Part shown: positions 19,142-28,545 of the stretch, one piece after another
Numbering within the stretch: the first letter of the stretch is position 1
How the letters are laid out: the number at the start of each line of letters is the position of its first letter
Assembly (NCBI RefSeq): GCF_003003795.1
Contig: NZ_PVWK01000117.1
Location: forward strand, 1 to 64,000
Reading direction: 5' to 3'
DNA from: Stenomitos frigidus ULC18
GTDB lineage: Bacteria > Cyanobacteriota > Cyanobacteriia > Leptolyngbyales > Leptolyngbyaceae
Length of the DNA: 64,000 nucleotides
Translations under genes and position numbers: made by a program
Notes under the pieces: model-generated
The model's input: the letters and a program-made list of their open reading frames with translations, nothing else
Database searches by the model: none
Told to the model about the DNA's origin: nothing

Positions 19142-19148
19142 AGCAGGT

Positions 19149-20432
19149 ATGGAACCCATCATTGCAGTCAAAGGACTGGGGAAAGCCTACCAGATCCGCA
19201 CTGGGGAAAAGAAGCGCTATCACACGTTGCGGGATGACTTGTTTGAGAGTGCGCGGGGCTTGATACAGGGAACGTGGGGACGCCTCGCTGGCGGTAAGGC
19301 TGCGCCAACGCGCACTGAGGAATTTTGGGCGCTGAAGGATATCAATCTGGAGATCTATCCTGGTGAGGTGGTTGGCATTATTGGTCGCAATGGCGCAGGC
19401 AAAAGCACGCTGCTAAAAATTCTCTCGCGGGTTGTTCAGCCTACAACTGGGGAAGCGGTTTTGTATGGGCGGATTGCCTCTCTGCTAGAAGTTGGCACGG
19501 GCTTTCACCCAGAACTGACCGGGCGGGAAAACATTTTTATGAGCGGTGTTGTGTTGGGCATGAAGCAAGCTGAAGTCAGGCGTAAGTTTGACGAAATTGT
19601 GGCGTTTGCTGAAGTCGAAAAGTTTTTGGATACGCCTGTCAAACGCTATTCCTCTGGGATGTATGTACGACTGGCGTTTGCCGTTGCTGCCCATTTGGAG
19701 CCCGATATTTTGCTGGTCGATGAAGTGCTGGCGGTAGGGGATGCCGCGTTTCAGAGAAAATGTTTGGGCAAGATGGAAGATGTGGCAAAAAATCAGGGAC
19801 GAACGGTTTTATTTGTCAGCCATAATATGGGAATTGTCACCCAACTTTGTACACGGGGTATTTATCTCAAACAAGGACAAATTTCTGAAACTGGTGACAT
19901 CAATTCTGTTGTTTCAAGCTATCTCTTGTCTGATGTTGCCAATGATGCTTCAAGGACACTGCACCCATCAGGTTTAGATGAGCAAGACAAAAAAGCAATC
20001 TTCTTTAGAACGATTCAAATTAAAAATCAAGAAGGTGAATTAAGTTCAGAATTTGATGTTCGTTATCCGTTTTATATCCATTTAACCTATGAAGTCGCAC
20101 AATCACTGAAGAATGCGGAACTTTCGCTTCGTATTGACACAGATGACGGCAGACCAGTCTTTACAACTCATCAATCAGACTGTAATACTGAGTGCCTTAA
20201 TTTTAGAGAAATTGGTGTTCACGATACAAACATCAAAATCCCTGCCATGTTTCTAATGCCGGGTGCCTATTTAGTCACGATCGGAGCCCATGAGCCAATG
20301 GTGCAGGTCTATGATTCGCATGAAAATCTGATTCATTTTAGAGTGATTGAAACTGGAACCAAGTTGGCAAAATACCAACAACATCAGAAATCAGGGGTTG
20401 TTATGATTGACTTACCCTGGCAGCAAGATTGA
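19149..20432 (+). CDS. wzt: Polysaccharide ABC transporter ATPase with glycan-binding C-terminus (Wzt-like)
   Basis: 427 residues. The ATPase domain has Walker A GRNGAGKST, signature YSSGMYVRLAFAVA and Walker B DILLVDEVLAVGD. After about residue 250 comes a C-terminal beta-sandwich like Wzt-C (KKAIFFRTIQIKNQEGEL..., ending in VMIDLPWQQD), which in studied systems recognises the modified end of the glycan. The ATG at 19149 was preferred over one at 19131 because AAAGCAGG precedes it and the overlap with wzm disappears. Base composition changes within the gene: GC-rich up to about 19770, AT-rich after. Confidence 0.93.
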   Translation: MEPIIAVKGLGKAYQIRTGEKKRYHTLRDDLFESARGLIQGTWGRLAGGKAAPTRTEEFWALKDINLEIYPGEVVGIIGRNGAGKSTLLKILSRVVQPTTGEAVLYGRIASLLEVGTGFHPELTGRENIFMSGVVLGMKQAEVRRKFDEIVAFAEVEKFLDTPVKRYSSGMYVRLAFAVAAHLEPDILLVDEVLAVGDAAFQRKCLGKMEDVAKNQGRTVLFVSHNMGIVTQLCTRGIYLKQGQISETGDINSVVSSYLLSDVANDASRTLHPSGLDEQDKKAIFFRTIQIKNQEGELSSEFDVRYPFYIHLTYEVAQSLKNAELSLRIDTDDGRPVFTTHQSDCNTECLNFREIGVHDTNIKIPAMFLMPGAYLVTIGAHEPMVQVYDSHENLIHFRVIETGTKLAKYQQHQKSGVVMIDLPWQQD

Positions 20433-20461
20433 CAAGGCATTCTATAGATAAGTAATTTGAG

Positions 20462-21367
20462 ATGAAAATTTATAGCCCTCTCACTGGCTCTGATGATGTT
20501 ACGTTACTGAAAACAATTCAGTCAGAACAACTTGTTCGTGATTGGGCAAGAGACTTTCAGATCGATATAACTGAAGAATTGCATGGAAACAAAGAAATTT
20601 ATCTCTACAAATGCAATCAAACTCAGTTAAAGTTTTTCACGCCATCTAATATAGCAGGTTCAGGTGAACTATATAAAAAATTACAGCGAACTAGTCATTA
20701 TTACATGCCCGATCGCTGGGAACATAAAATAGCCCTAAAGGATTTATCAGATTGCCAGAAGGTTATCGAAATCGGTTCTGCATGGGGATATTTTGTTAAA
20801 TCAGGGCGTGAAATAGGTCTAGAAATTCGAGGCATTGAGTTAAATGAAGCGGCTGCTTTGTTTGCTCAAGGTCAAAATATTCCTATTGAGCGTTTAGATT
20901 TGAGGGAAGCAGCAATCTTGTACAAAGAATCACTAGATGCAGTTTGTAGTTTCCAGGTGCTTGAGCACGTAACAAACCCCAAAGATTTCATCGATTGGTC
21001 ATTGCAGATGCTAAAGCCAGGAGGGAAGTTAATCTGTTGTGTACCAAATTCAGACAGTTTTCTCAAATACCAGTACAACTTATTAGACTTACCTCCTCAC
21101 CACATGACTTTGTGGTCTGCCGGTTCCTTTAAATCATTAGAATCTCTTTTCCCAATCAAACTGGAAAAAACTGTTATTGAGCCATTAGCTCCTTATCATA
21201 CGGAAGGCTATTTGAGTGCTTATCGTGACCATCTTCGCAGCAAACACCCTACCGGTAAAGTCTTTCTTAATCGGTTTACCCTCCCTGTATTTAGAAAGAT
21301 TCTTAATGCTGGAGTAAGTTTTTTTTTGACAGGCCAAAGCTTGTATGTGCAGTTCCGGAAAATCTGA
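20462..21367 (+). CDS. SAM-dependent methyltransferase
   Basis: 301 residues. Class I fold with motif I KVIEIGSAWGYFVKSGRE (about 100-117), an acidic residue in RGIELNEAA, and LDAVCSFQVLEHVTNPKDF, then MLKPGGKLICCVPN. This is the Methyltransf_23 pattern. Position between wzt and another methyltransferase suggests it modifies a sugar of the exported glycan, perhaps the chain terminus read by the Wzt C-terminus; that part is inference. Its stop overlaps the next start by one base (TGATG). AT-rich compared with neighbours. Confidence 0.85.
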   Translation: MKIYSPLTGSDDVTLLKTIQSEQLVRDWARDFQIDITEELHGNKEIYLYKCNQTQLKFFTPSNIAGSGELYKKLQRTSHYYMPDRWEHKIALKDLSDCQKVIEIGSAWGYFVKSGREIGLEIRGIELNEAAALFAQGQNIPIERLDLREAAILYKESLDAVCSFQVLEHVTNPKDFIDWSLQMLKPGGKLICCVPNSDSFLKYQYNLLDLPPHHMTLWSAGSFKSLESLFPIKLEKTVIEPLAPYHTEGYLSAYRDHLRSKHPTGKVFLNRFTLPVFRKILNAGVSFFLTGQSLYVQFRKI

Positions 21368-22242
21368 TGAAATATCTTAATCTTGGTTGCGGTCGTCGAT
21401 TTCACTCTGATTGGACAAATATTGATTTTACTTCGACAGCTAAAGACGTTATTGCTCATGACTTGGGTCAGAGCATTCCTTTTCCTGAAAATTCATTTGA
21501 TGTAGTCTACCATTCCCATTTGTTAGAACATTTCTCAAAGCAGGCAGCTAAAGCATTTATCAAAGAATGTTGTCGTGTTTTACGTCCTGATGGCATTCTA
21601 AGGGTCGCAGTTCCCGATTTAGAGCAAATTGCTCACAGCTATTTAGCAGCACTAGAACTTGCACTTTCTGGTAGTCATGAAGGGGCTGCTAACTATGACT
21701 GGATACTATTAGAAATGTATGATCAGACTGCCAGAAATAAAGCAGGCGGAGAGATGCTTTATTATCTTCATCAAGAAAATATTCCAAATGTGGAGTATGT
21801 AATTAAACGCTGTAATAGCGAAATAAAGACGATTATTGAAATGGGGCAACGGCAGCGTGATTTGGATTCTTATCCTAAGAACTTTAAAGGGCAATTCAGA
21901 TCTTTATTGAAGCCGTTTTATTACTTCTTCCGCTATCCAAAATACCGTCGTGATCTTCTGCTTAAAATGCTTTTAGGTCAGGAGTTCAGTGCTCTAGAGA
22001 TTGGGCGTTTTCGTCAAAGTGGCGAAGTTCATTATTGGATGTACGATCGCTACTCTTTATCCCTTCTTTTGAGGCAATGTGGCTTAGAGAGTATCATGCA
22101 GAGAACTGCAACTGAAAGCTACATTCCAAACTGGTCTGACTGGCATCTTGATACTGAACCAGATGGCACTACTTATAAGCCTGATTCGCTTTTTGTAGAA
22201 GCTATTAAACCAACAAATTTCTCTTTATGTGCGGCATTGTAG
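21367..22242 (+). CDS. SAM-dependent methyltransferase
   Basis: 291 residues. Short N-terminus leading straight into motif I, MKYLNLGCGRRFHSDWTNID, followed by FDVVYHSHLLEHFSKQAA and VLRPDGILRVAVPDLE; these are the usual marks of small class I methyltransferases in polysaccharide loci. The central 100 residues are Tyr/Arg-rich and predicted helical. It overlaps the asnB-like start by 16 bases. Substrate unknown; a glycan methylation is the likely role given the operon. Confidence 0.85.
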   Translation: MKYLNLGCGRRFHSDWTNIDFTSTAKDVIAHDLGQSIPFPENSFDVVYHSHLLEHFSKQAAKAFIKECCRVLRPDGILRVAVPDLEQIAHSYLAALELALSGSHEGAANYDWILLEMYDQTARNKAGGEMLYYLHQENIPNVEYVIKRCNSEIKTIIEMGQRQRDLDSYPKNFKGQFRSLLKPFYYFFRYPKYRRDLLLKMLLGQEFSALEIGRFRQSGEVHYWMYDRYSLSLLLRQCGLESIMQRTATESYIPNWSDWHLDTEPDGTTYKPDSLFVEAIKPTNFSLCAAL

Positions 22243-24137
22243 GACTAATTGGCCACTGGGCACCGGAGCTTTTGGGTCAACTGAACCAGAGCCTCTACCA
22301 TCGTGGCCCTGATGATGGAGGCGAGTACCGTGATCAGCAGGGAGGTGTAGCGCTGGCAATGCGACGGTTAAGCATTCTGGACTTGTCGGGTGGGCATCAA
22401 CCCATGAGCAACCACGACGGTTCGGTTTGGATTGTGTTTAACGGTGAGATTTACAATGCGCCCGAACTGCGATCGCGGTTAGAAGCAAAGGGCGTCCACT
22501 TCAAAACCTCCCATTCCGATACAGAATGCCTGCTGCACCTCTACGAAGCCTACGGTGAAGCCATGCTGGCGGAACTCAATGGCATGTTTGCGTTTGTGAT
22601 TTATGACCGAGAGCGCAAGCAGATTTTTGGAGCCCGCGATCGCTTTGGCATCAAGCCGCTTTATTACACCCAAACTGCCAATCACTTTGCCTTTGCTTCT
22701 GAACTCAAAACCCTGTTGCAGTTGCCGACCGTTGAACGGCACCTCAACCTCCAAAGCCTTTACCATTACCTCAGTCTGCGCTATATTCCCGGTGCCGATT
22801 CCATTTTCAAGGGCATTCAGCGCCTACCGCCCGCGCATTCCTTTCGCTACCGCCTGGAGCCGCAAGACTTTACCATTGAGCGCTACTGGCAACCTGACCC
22901 CAGCCCTACCGAAACGCATTCCATTGCCGAATGGAGCGAGATGATTCGCCATGAACTCAGGGGAGCCGTCAAGCGTTGGGCACTGAGCGATGTGCCGATC
23001 GGGTGTTCTCTGTCGGGTGGCATCGATTCAACGGCGATCGTCGGCTTGTTGGCAGAAGCGGGCTATGAACGACTCTCTACTTACTCCCTCGGCTTCCAAA
23101 AGGCTGAAGAAGCAGACTGGAATGAACTGCCCCTGGCACGTCAGATGGCCGAACGATGGGGCACTCAGCACTATGAGCTTCTCCTCACACCCGATGACTT
23201 GCTGCGAGATCTGGTGCGCATGGTCTGGTCTCTCGATGAACCCTATGGTGGCGGTTTGCCCTCCTGGTATATCTTCCAGTTTATGAGCCGGGATGTGAAA
23301 GTCGGCTTAACGGGAACGGGTGGAGACGAGTTGTTTGGTAATTATGGCAAATGGTGTCATTACGAGAATCGGTTATCCAGATTGGGCCACCCGTTACACA
23401 GCATGCGCGATCGCATCAAGCGATCGGCGTCGCACCTGCCAGAGTTGCTGCTTGGGGCTGACCGCAAAAAACGTTGGTTGGAGTATTACCGAACATTCCG
23501 CTTTCCAATGGATGCTTACTTCCTCTATTTCAGCGATGCCACCAAACGTCGCTATTTATCGGAGGTGAGCGGCATAACAGACACAGCAGACTGGCTACAA
23601 ACTCTCTATCAAACCAGTGGGGCCACCGAAATCCGCAATGGAACGGCTCTGGTAGACCTTCAAACTCAGTTGCCGGAAGAATTTTTGCTGATGACCGATC
23701 GCTTCTCAATGGCGCACTCCCTGGAGGCAAGAGTACCGTTCCTGGATGCCCAATTGGTCGATCGGGTACTCAGCATTCCAACCAGCCTTCGTACTCACCC
23801 CAACGACCTGAAATACCTGCTGAAACAGGCTGTCAGCGACCTCCTACCCGCGCCGCTGTTGACGGCACGTAAGCGCGGCTTCATCATTCCCGATACCCTT
23901 TGGCTGCGGGACAAATTGCGCCCCCTGGTCGAACGCTTGCTGGCACCCGATCGCCTCGCGCGACAGGGCATTCTTCGACCAGAAATCTACTCGCGCTTTG
24001 TACAACCTCATTTGAGCGGGAAGGCCGATTACACCGGACAAGTCTGGACATTGCTGATGTTCCAACTTTGGCATGTAGTATTTATTGAGCAAGCCTCCGT
24101 TGAAGCTCCTAGTTTCTCCTGGCAAGATTTGGTGTAA
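22227..24137 (+). CDS. asnB: Asparagine synthase-like glutamine amidotransferase
   Basis: 636 residues. Class II glutaminase domain begins MCGIVGLIG with Cys2 as nucleophile after Met removal, and HRGPDDGG, FNGEIYNAPELR and the glutaminase-like RDRFGIKPLYY follow. The synthetase part has the ATP-pyrophosphatase loop SGGIDST (about 263-269). Enzymes of this type make asparagine; copies within glycan loci are often thought to amidate sugar acids, which fits here but cannot be read from sequence. The start overlaps the upstream gene by 16 bases, showing operon membership. GC content returns to the genome level from here on. Confidence 0.93.
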   Translation: MCGIVGLIGHWAPELLGQLNQSLYHRGPDDGGEYRDQQGGVALAMRRLSILDLSGGHQPMSNHDGSVWIVFNGEIYNAPELRSRLEAKGVHFKTSHSDTECLLHLYEAYGEAMLAELNGMFAFVIYDRERKQIFGARDRFGIKPLYYTQTANHFAFASELKTLLQLPTVERHLNLQSLYHYLSLRYIPGADSIFKGIQRLPPAHSFRYRLEPQDFTIERYWQPDPSPTETHSIAEWSEMIRHELRGAVKRWALSDVPIGCSLSGGIDSTAIVGLLAEAGYERLSTYSLGFQKAEEADWNELPLARQMAERWGTQHYELLLTPDDLLRDLVRMVWSLDEPYGGGLPSWYIFQFMSRDVKVGLTGTGGDELFGNYGKWCHYENRLSRLGHPLHSMRDRIKRSASHLPELLLGADRKKRWLEYYRTFRFPMDAYFLYFSDATKRRYLSEVSGITDTADWLQTLYQTSGATEIRNGTALVDLQTQLPEEFLLMTDRFSMAHSLEARVPFLDAQLVDRVLSIPTSLRTHPNDLKYLLKQAVSDLLPAPLLTARKRGFIIPDTLWLRDKLRPLVERLLAPDRLARQGILRPEIYSRFVQPHLSGKADYTGQVWTLLMFQLWHVVFIEQASVEAPSFSWQDLV

Positions 24138-24142
24138 TAGTC

Positions 24143-25396
24143 ATGGGAAACTCAGTCCTTCATCTAAACTTTGCCGATAATGACGGCGGCGCAGCGCGAT
24201 CGGCCTATAAAATCCACTCTGGTTTGCGGCACCTGGGTTGGAACTCACACATGCTGGTTCGTAAACAGATCACGAACGATCGGGATGTGGATGATATTCA
24301 AAAGCACCAGTCCTGGTTGTGGTTTGGTGATGCGCTGAGCCGTAAACTACTGGATCGCCAACTGTGTCTAGAGAACTGGTATTACCCTTCCTCCAGCGCA
24401 TTAGCCCAGCACCCGTGGTTTCAGTCAGCCGATGTGGTGCAGCTTTACAACCTGCATCCTCATTTCTTCAGCCATCGCATGCTGCCTCAACTGAGCCGCC
24501 AAAAGCCTGTGGTATGGCGGCTACCAGATATGTGGGCTTTCACCGGGCACTGCACTTACTCTTATGAGTGCGATCGCTGGCAAACAGGCTGTGGGCACTG
24601 TCCTCATCTAGACTCATATCCGCCTTTGAAGCACGATACAACGGCCTTCCTCTGGCGTGAGAAACAGCGGATGTATCATCGCTCCCAATTGGCGATCGTG
24701 GTGACAAACCGCTGGATGGAAAGCCTGCTACAGAAGAGTCCCTTACTGTCCCATTTGCCAATCCATCGCATTCCCAACGGAGTGAACACGGATGTCTTTT
24801 ACCCCATTCCCAAAGTGGATGCCCGTGCAGCTCTCAACCTTCCACTCGATGCCAATGTGGTTTTGTTTGCGGCTGCGAATACAACCGAAGTGCGCAAGGG
24901 GTGCGACTATGTGCTGCCTGTGATGCAAAACCTTGCAGCCGCCAATGTCCCGGCTTTAGTGCTGGTCGTGCTGGGGCAGGACTCAGAAACGTGGCAAGAT
25001 GGTTCCGGCTATCACACCGTTCGTTTGGAAAGCACTGACAGCGATCGCGCCCTCGCAATGGCTTACTCAGCCGCAGACGTTTTCTTACATCCTGCCCTGG
25101 TGGAAAATTTTCCGAACACGATCTTGGAGAGTATGGCATGTGGCACCCCTTGTGTTGCCTTTGACGTTGGCGGCGTTGGCGATATTCTGCAATCTCACAA
25201 AACAGGCTATCTTGCTGCCTACCGGAACACAGACGATTTGGTGAAAGGAACCTTCCAATTGCTGACTGACGCGGAGCAACGATTGCACATGAGCGACGCG
25301 TGCCGACAGTTGATTGAAACAGAATATAATTTGGAGCTTCAAGCCAAACGCTTTGCCCAAGTGTATGAAACCGTGATTGCTCAAGCCAAACCATGA
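24143..25396 (+). CDS. Glycosyltransferase family 4 (GT-B)
   Basis: 417 residues. N-terminal acceptor domain begins SVLHLNFADNDGGAARSAYK, the version seen in colanic-acid-type GT4 enzymes; the C-terminal nucleotide-sugar domain has FAAANTTEVRKGCDY and the E-x7-E region ENFPNTILESMACGTP. Contains a Cys-rich segment (YSYECDRWQTGCGHCPH, about 142-158) common to this subgroup. Stop codon overlaps the next start (ATGA). Donor and acceptor sugars unknown. Confidence 0.9.
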   Translation: MGNSVLHLNFADNDGGAARSAYKIHSGLRHLGWNSHMLVRKQITNDRDVDDIQKHQSWLWFGDALSRKLLDRQLCLENWYYPSSSALAQHPWFQSADVVQLYNLHPHFFSHRMLPQLSRQKPVVWRLPDMWAFTGHCTYSYECDRWQTGCGHCPHLDSYPPLKHDTTAFLWREKQRMYHRSQLAIVVTNRWMESLLQKSPLLSHLPIHRIPNGVNTDVFYPIPKVDARAALNLPLDANVVLFAAANTTEVRKGCDYVLPVMQNLAAANVPALVLVVLGQDSETWQDGSGYHTVRLESTDSDRALAMAYSAADVFLHPALVENFPNTILESMACGTPCVAFDVGGVGDILQSHKTGYLAAYRNTDDLVKGTFQLLTDAEQRLHMSDACRQLIETEYNLELQAKRFAQVYETVIAQAKP

Positions 25397-26295
25397 CTAG
25401 CGCTGCACTCCACTCTATCTATATCCTGATTCCAGTGCACAACCGGAAAAGCACGACGCTGCACTGCTTAAGCGAACTCGATCGCTTAGGTGATCTCCAG
25501 CGCTACACCGTTGTGGTCATTGATGATAGTTCGACGGATGGCACCGCAGCCGCTATCCAATCGCTCTATCCGACCGTGAAGGTACTTAATGGCGATGGCA
25601 CGTTGTGGTGGACGGGAGCGATTAGAAAAGGGATGGAATATGCCTATGAACAGGGGGCAGCCGCCTTTATCTGGCTCAACGATGATACGCTGCCGACGAT
25701 GGGATGCCTTGCCATGATCGTCGCTGAATGTACCCACAATCCCAACACCATTGTTTCGGCTCAGTGCTATGCGTCAGGGACGTTAGAGCAACCAACCTAT
25801 GGCGGTCAAACGAAAGCCTTGCTGTCTGTTGAGCTGTTCCATACGCCGCGTGGTCAGACGATCGCCTGTGATTGCCTGAGCGGAAATCTGGTGTGTCTGC
25901 CTCGTTCCGTTGTGGAAACGATTGGCTATCCACCCAGCGATCGCTTACCCCATTGCCTTGCAGATATTGTCTACACCTGGGAAGCCAAAAAAGCTGGCTA
26001 TCACCTGAAAGTCTTGGGGGATGCCACTGCCGTGTGTGCCTTCAATCCACTCGAAGAAGGTTGGGCGTCCAGTGCAATTCCGATGACCAAACGCTGGTCG
26101 TTGCTCACGTCTCCCAAATCCAATCTGTACCCTTCTGCCTACTGGCATTACTGCACCAGTTTCTATGGCAGCTTGGCGTTCATTCCCTTCGCTCAGGTGT
26201 ATTTGCGTCTCATCCTGTTTACGATCGCCCGCTGGCTGCTACCACTCCATTGGCTCCAAACGATGAAAGGATGGAAGCAAAAAGTTCTCTCCTAA
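25393..26295 (+). CDS. Glycosyltransferase family 2 (GT-A), copy 1
   Basis: 300 residues. GT-A motifs: ILIPVHNRKSTTLHCL at the start, VVVIDDSSTDGT (about 38-49), then GDGTLWWTGAIRKGM and WLNDDTLP (about 93-100) with the DD pair as metal ligands. The WWTGA segment groups it with rhamnosyltransferase-like GT2 enzymes. The C-terminus has a hydrophobic stretch (SLAFIPFAQVYLRLILFTIARWLLP) likely to hold it to the membrane. The following gene is a close paralogue. Confidence 0.9.
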   Translation: MTSAALHSIYILIPVHNRKSTTLHCLSELDRLGDLQRYTVVVIDDSSTDGTAAAIQSLYPTVKVLNGDGTLWWTGAIRKGMEYAYEQGAAAFIWLNDDTLPTMGCLAMIVAECTHNPNTIVSAQCYASGTLEQPTYGGQTKALLSVELFHTPRGQTIACDCLSGNLVCLPRSVVETIGYPPSDRLPHCLADIVYTWEAKKAGYHLKVLGDATAVCAFNPLEEGWASSAIPMTKRWSLLTSPKSNLYPSAYWHYCTSFYGSLAFIPFAQVYLRLILFTIARWLLPLHWLQTMKGWKQKVLS

Positions 26296-26321
26296 TCCGC
26301 CTCAATTCTAACGATACAGCT

Positions 26322-27197
26322 ATGACTTTACGGCAGTCGGTGTTTATTCTCATTCCGGCTTACAACCGCAAAACCATCACCTTACAGTGCTTAGAAACGC
26401 TGAAGGAAAATGGCGACCTGGGACGCTATCAAGTTGTCGTGATCGATGATGGTTCCACCGATGGCACAGGGCAAGCTATTCAGACTGCCTATCCCGATGT
26501 CACGGTCTTGGAAGGCGATGGCAATTTGTGGTGGACGGGTGCGATCGTTCAGGGGATGGTGTATGCCAGCCAACAAGGGGCGGCATTGATAATCTGGCTG
26601 AATGATGACTGCACGCCCTCTCCCGGTGCGCTCTCTCAGTTGGTTACATTTTGGCAGACGCATCCTCAGTCGATCGTGGGAGCCGCCTGCTATAACCTGG
26701 AAGACAACACACTTCATGCCACTGGTGCACAGGGACGTAAACGGATGGCAGCTAAACCAGGTGAGATGATCGCGGTGGATGAAATGAGTGGGCATTGTGT
26801 GGGCATTCCGATCGCAGTTGTGCAGCAAATCGGCTTACCCGATGTCTACCGTTTTCCGCACTACCATGGCGATAGTATGTACATCCTCAAGGCAACTCGT
26901 GCTAGCTTTCCGGCTTACATTCTGGGTGATGCCAAAATTTATCATGCAGGCGTTATTAAAGCCAAACTGGAGGATTTTCTCGATCAGTCAGGTTCCCAGC
27001 GATCGTGCCTTCATCATCTCAGCACCGTTTTTTGTCACAAAAAATCGTTTTATTTCTTGCCCACCCAATGCTTTTATTACCTGCAAAAGTACGGTGCAGT
27101 TGCCGGTTGTTTGATTTTCTTGGCAAAGGTTACGCAATGGTCAATACGATTCATCCAACTGGGTTTACGGCAACCCATTAGCCGTGTGATGCAATGA
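26322..27197 (+). CDS. Glycosyltransferase family 2 (GT-A), copy 2
   Basis: 291 residues, same layout as the upstream gene: ILIPAYNRKTITLQCLETL, VVVIDDGSTDGTGQAIQ, GDGNLWWTGAIVQGM and WLNDDCTPSPGA. Roughly half of the N-terminal residues are shared, showing tandem duplication. The ATG at 26322 is chosen; the frame is open for 450 bases upstream but that part overlaps copy 1. The stop overlaps the next gene by four bases (ATGA). Probably adds the next sugar with a different donor or acceptor. Confidence 0.9.
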   Translation: MTLRQSVFILIPAYNRKTITLQCLETLKENGDLGRYQVVVIDDGSTDGTGQAIQTAYPDVTVLEGDGNLWWTGAIVQGMVYASQQGAALIIWLNDDCTPSPGALSQLVTFWQTHPQSIVGAACYNLEDNTLHATGAQGRKRMAAKPGEMIAVDEMSGHCVGIPIAVVQQIGLPDVYRFPHYHGDSMYILKATRASFPAYILGDAKIYHAGVIKAKLEDFLDQSGSQRSCLHHLSTVFCHKKSFYFLPTQCFYYLQKYGAVAGCLIFLAKVTQWSIRFIQLGLRQPISRVMQ

Positions 27198-28378
27198 AGT
27201 TGCTTTATACGCTTACTGCTTATCCGCCCAGCGTCGGTGGTGCCCAAATCCACCAGCACTCCCTAGCACAGCAGTTGCACTTACGGCATTCCGTACAGGT
27301 TGTGAGTCATTGGGATGCTAATCGCACCGATTGGCTGTTGGGCACAACGCTGCGGGCACCTGCAACAAGCCGAGATTATGCGATCGACGACATTCCGGTA
27401 CATCGTTTGGGGCTATCTGTTCGAGAAAAAATCAGGTTAGCTCCTTATATACCGCTGTATTACCCGCTGATGCAGGTGGCGTTACCACCGATCGCCAACC
27501 TTCTGGAAACACACATTGCTCCCTTTGCCGCTAAGGCTGACGTGATCCATAACATTCGCATTGGGCGAGAGGGCTTGAGTTATGCGTCCTATCAAGCTGC
27601 ACAACGATACGATCGTCCGTTTGTGTTGACGCCAGTACACCATCCCCGCTGGGTTGGCTGGCGCTACCGTGCCTATCTAAAGCTTTACCAGATGGCAGAT
27701 GCCGTGATTGCTCTCACTCAGGCTGAGAAGCAAATTTTGATGGGGCTGGGTGTGGGTGAAGAACGCATTACTGTAACAGGCGTTGGCCCTGTACTAGCAC
27801 CCACTGCTGATCCGATCGCCTTTCTCAAGCACTACAGTCTGGAGGGGCCGATCGTTCTCTTCTTGGGACAGCACTATCCGTACAAGGGCTACCAGCAGAT
27901 GCTTCAAGCCGCTCCTTTAGTGTGGCAAACGGTACCAGAGGCGCAGTTTGTTTTCATGGGGCCGCCTGTCGCCGATTCGGAGCAAGCCTTTGCTCAAGTG
28001 AGCGATCGTCGGATTCATCGCTTAGGCAACGTTGATTTACAAACCAAAACCGATGCCCTGGCTGCCTGTACTCTGGTCTGTGTCCCCTCCAGTCAAGAAA
28101 GCTTTGGCGGCATTTACACCGAAGCCTGGAATTTCGGTAAGCCTGTCATTGGTTGCGATATTCCAGCCGTCGCGGAAGTCATCAGCGATGGCAGCGATGG
28201 CTTACTGACAACGCAAGAGCCCGACCAGATCGCCGATCGGCTGCTTGCTCTTTTGCTGCATCCTACTGACGCGATCGCGATGGGAGCCGCCGGGAAACAC
28301 AAAGTCGAGTCACGCTTTACCTGGGAAAAAGTTGCTGAGCAGGTCGAGGAGGTGTATCGGAAGGTGATCAGTGGCTAG
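27194..28378 (+). CDS. Glycosyltransferase family 4 (GT-B)
   Basis: 394 residues. Begins MKLLYTLTAYPPSVGGAQIH, the GT4 acceptor-domain signature; the C-terminal part has IVLFLGQHYPYKGYQQMLQA and the donor-binding motif SSQESFGGIYTEAWNFGKPVIG. Overlaps the preceding gene by four bases. It ends just before a stretch of G-rich and AACTCAAA repeats that separates it from the wecG-like gene. Confidence 0.9.
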   Translation: MKLLYTLTAYPPSVGGAQIHQHSLAQQLHLRHSVQVVSHWDANRTDWLLGTTLRAPATSRDYAIDDIPVHRLGLSVREKIRLAPYIPLYYPLMQVALPPIANLLETHIAPFAAKADVIHNIRIGREGLSYASYQAAQRYDRPFVLTPVHHPRWVGWRYRAYLKLYQMADAVIALTQAEKQILMGLGVGEERITVTGVGPVLAPTADPIAFLKHYSLEGPIVLFLGQHYPYKGYQQMLQAAPLVWQTVPEAQFVFMGPPVADSEQAFAQVSDRRIHRLGNVDLQTKTDALAACTLVCVPSSQESFGGIYTEAWNFGKPVIGCDIPAVAEVISDGSDGLLTTQEPDQIADRLLALLLHPTDAIAMGAAGKHKVESRFTWEKVAEQVEEVYRKVISG

Positions 28379-28381
28379 GGA

Positions 28382-28543
28382 TTGGGAGGCGGGGGAGGTG
28401 GCGAGGTGAAGAGGTGGGGTGGTGGGGTGGTGAGGAAGGGAGCAAGGGGAATAAAGGGATTAGTAAGGACCGGACTCAAAACTCAGAACTCAAAACTCTC
28501 CAGCGGCGAAACTCAAAATTCAAAACTCAAAACTCAAAACTTT
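28382..28543. repeat. G-rich tract and ACTCAAAA-type short repeats
   Basis: Between two genes of the polysaccharide operon. 28382-28440 is G-rich (GGTGG/GAGG units); 28477-28541 holds repeated AACTCAAAA and AATTCAAAA units. The same ACTCAAAA family occurs at 39560-39586 and 53598-53656. Reads through in one frame into wecG but does not look coding. Confidence 0.75.
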
Positions 28544-28545
28544 CC

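Noticed and set aside
19011-19148. N-terminal extension of Wzt
   Set aside because: It overlaps the end of wzm in another frame; the ATPase homology starts at the ATG at 19149.
25872-26321. Long N-terminal extension of the second GT2 gene
   Set aside because: The upstream part is an out-of-frame reading of the first GT2 gene; GT2 motifs begin right after the ATG at 26322.
28414-28545. 44-codon N-terminal extension of the WecG-like gene
   Set aside because: Encoded by G-rich and AACTCAAAA repeat DNA; the family N-terminus starts after the ATG at 28546.
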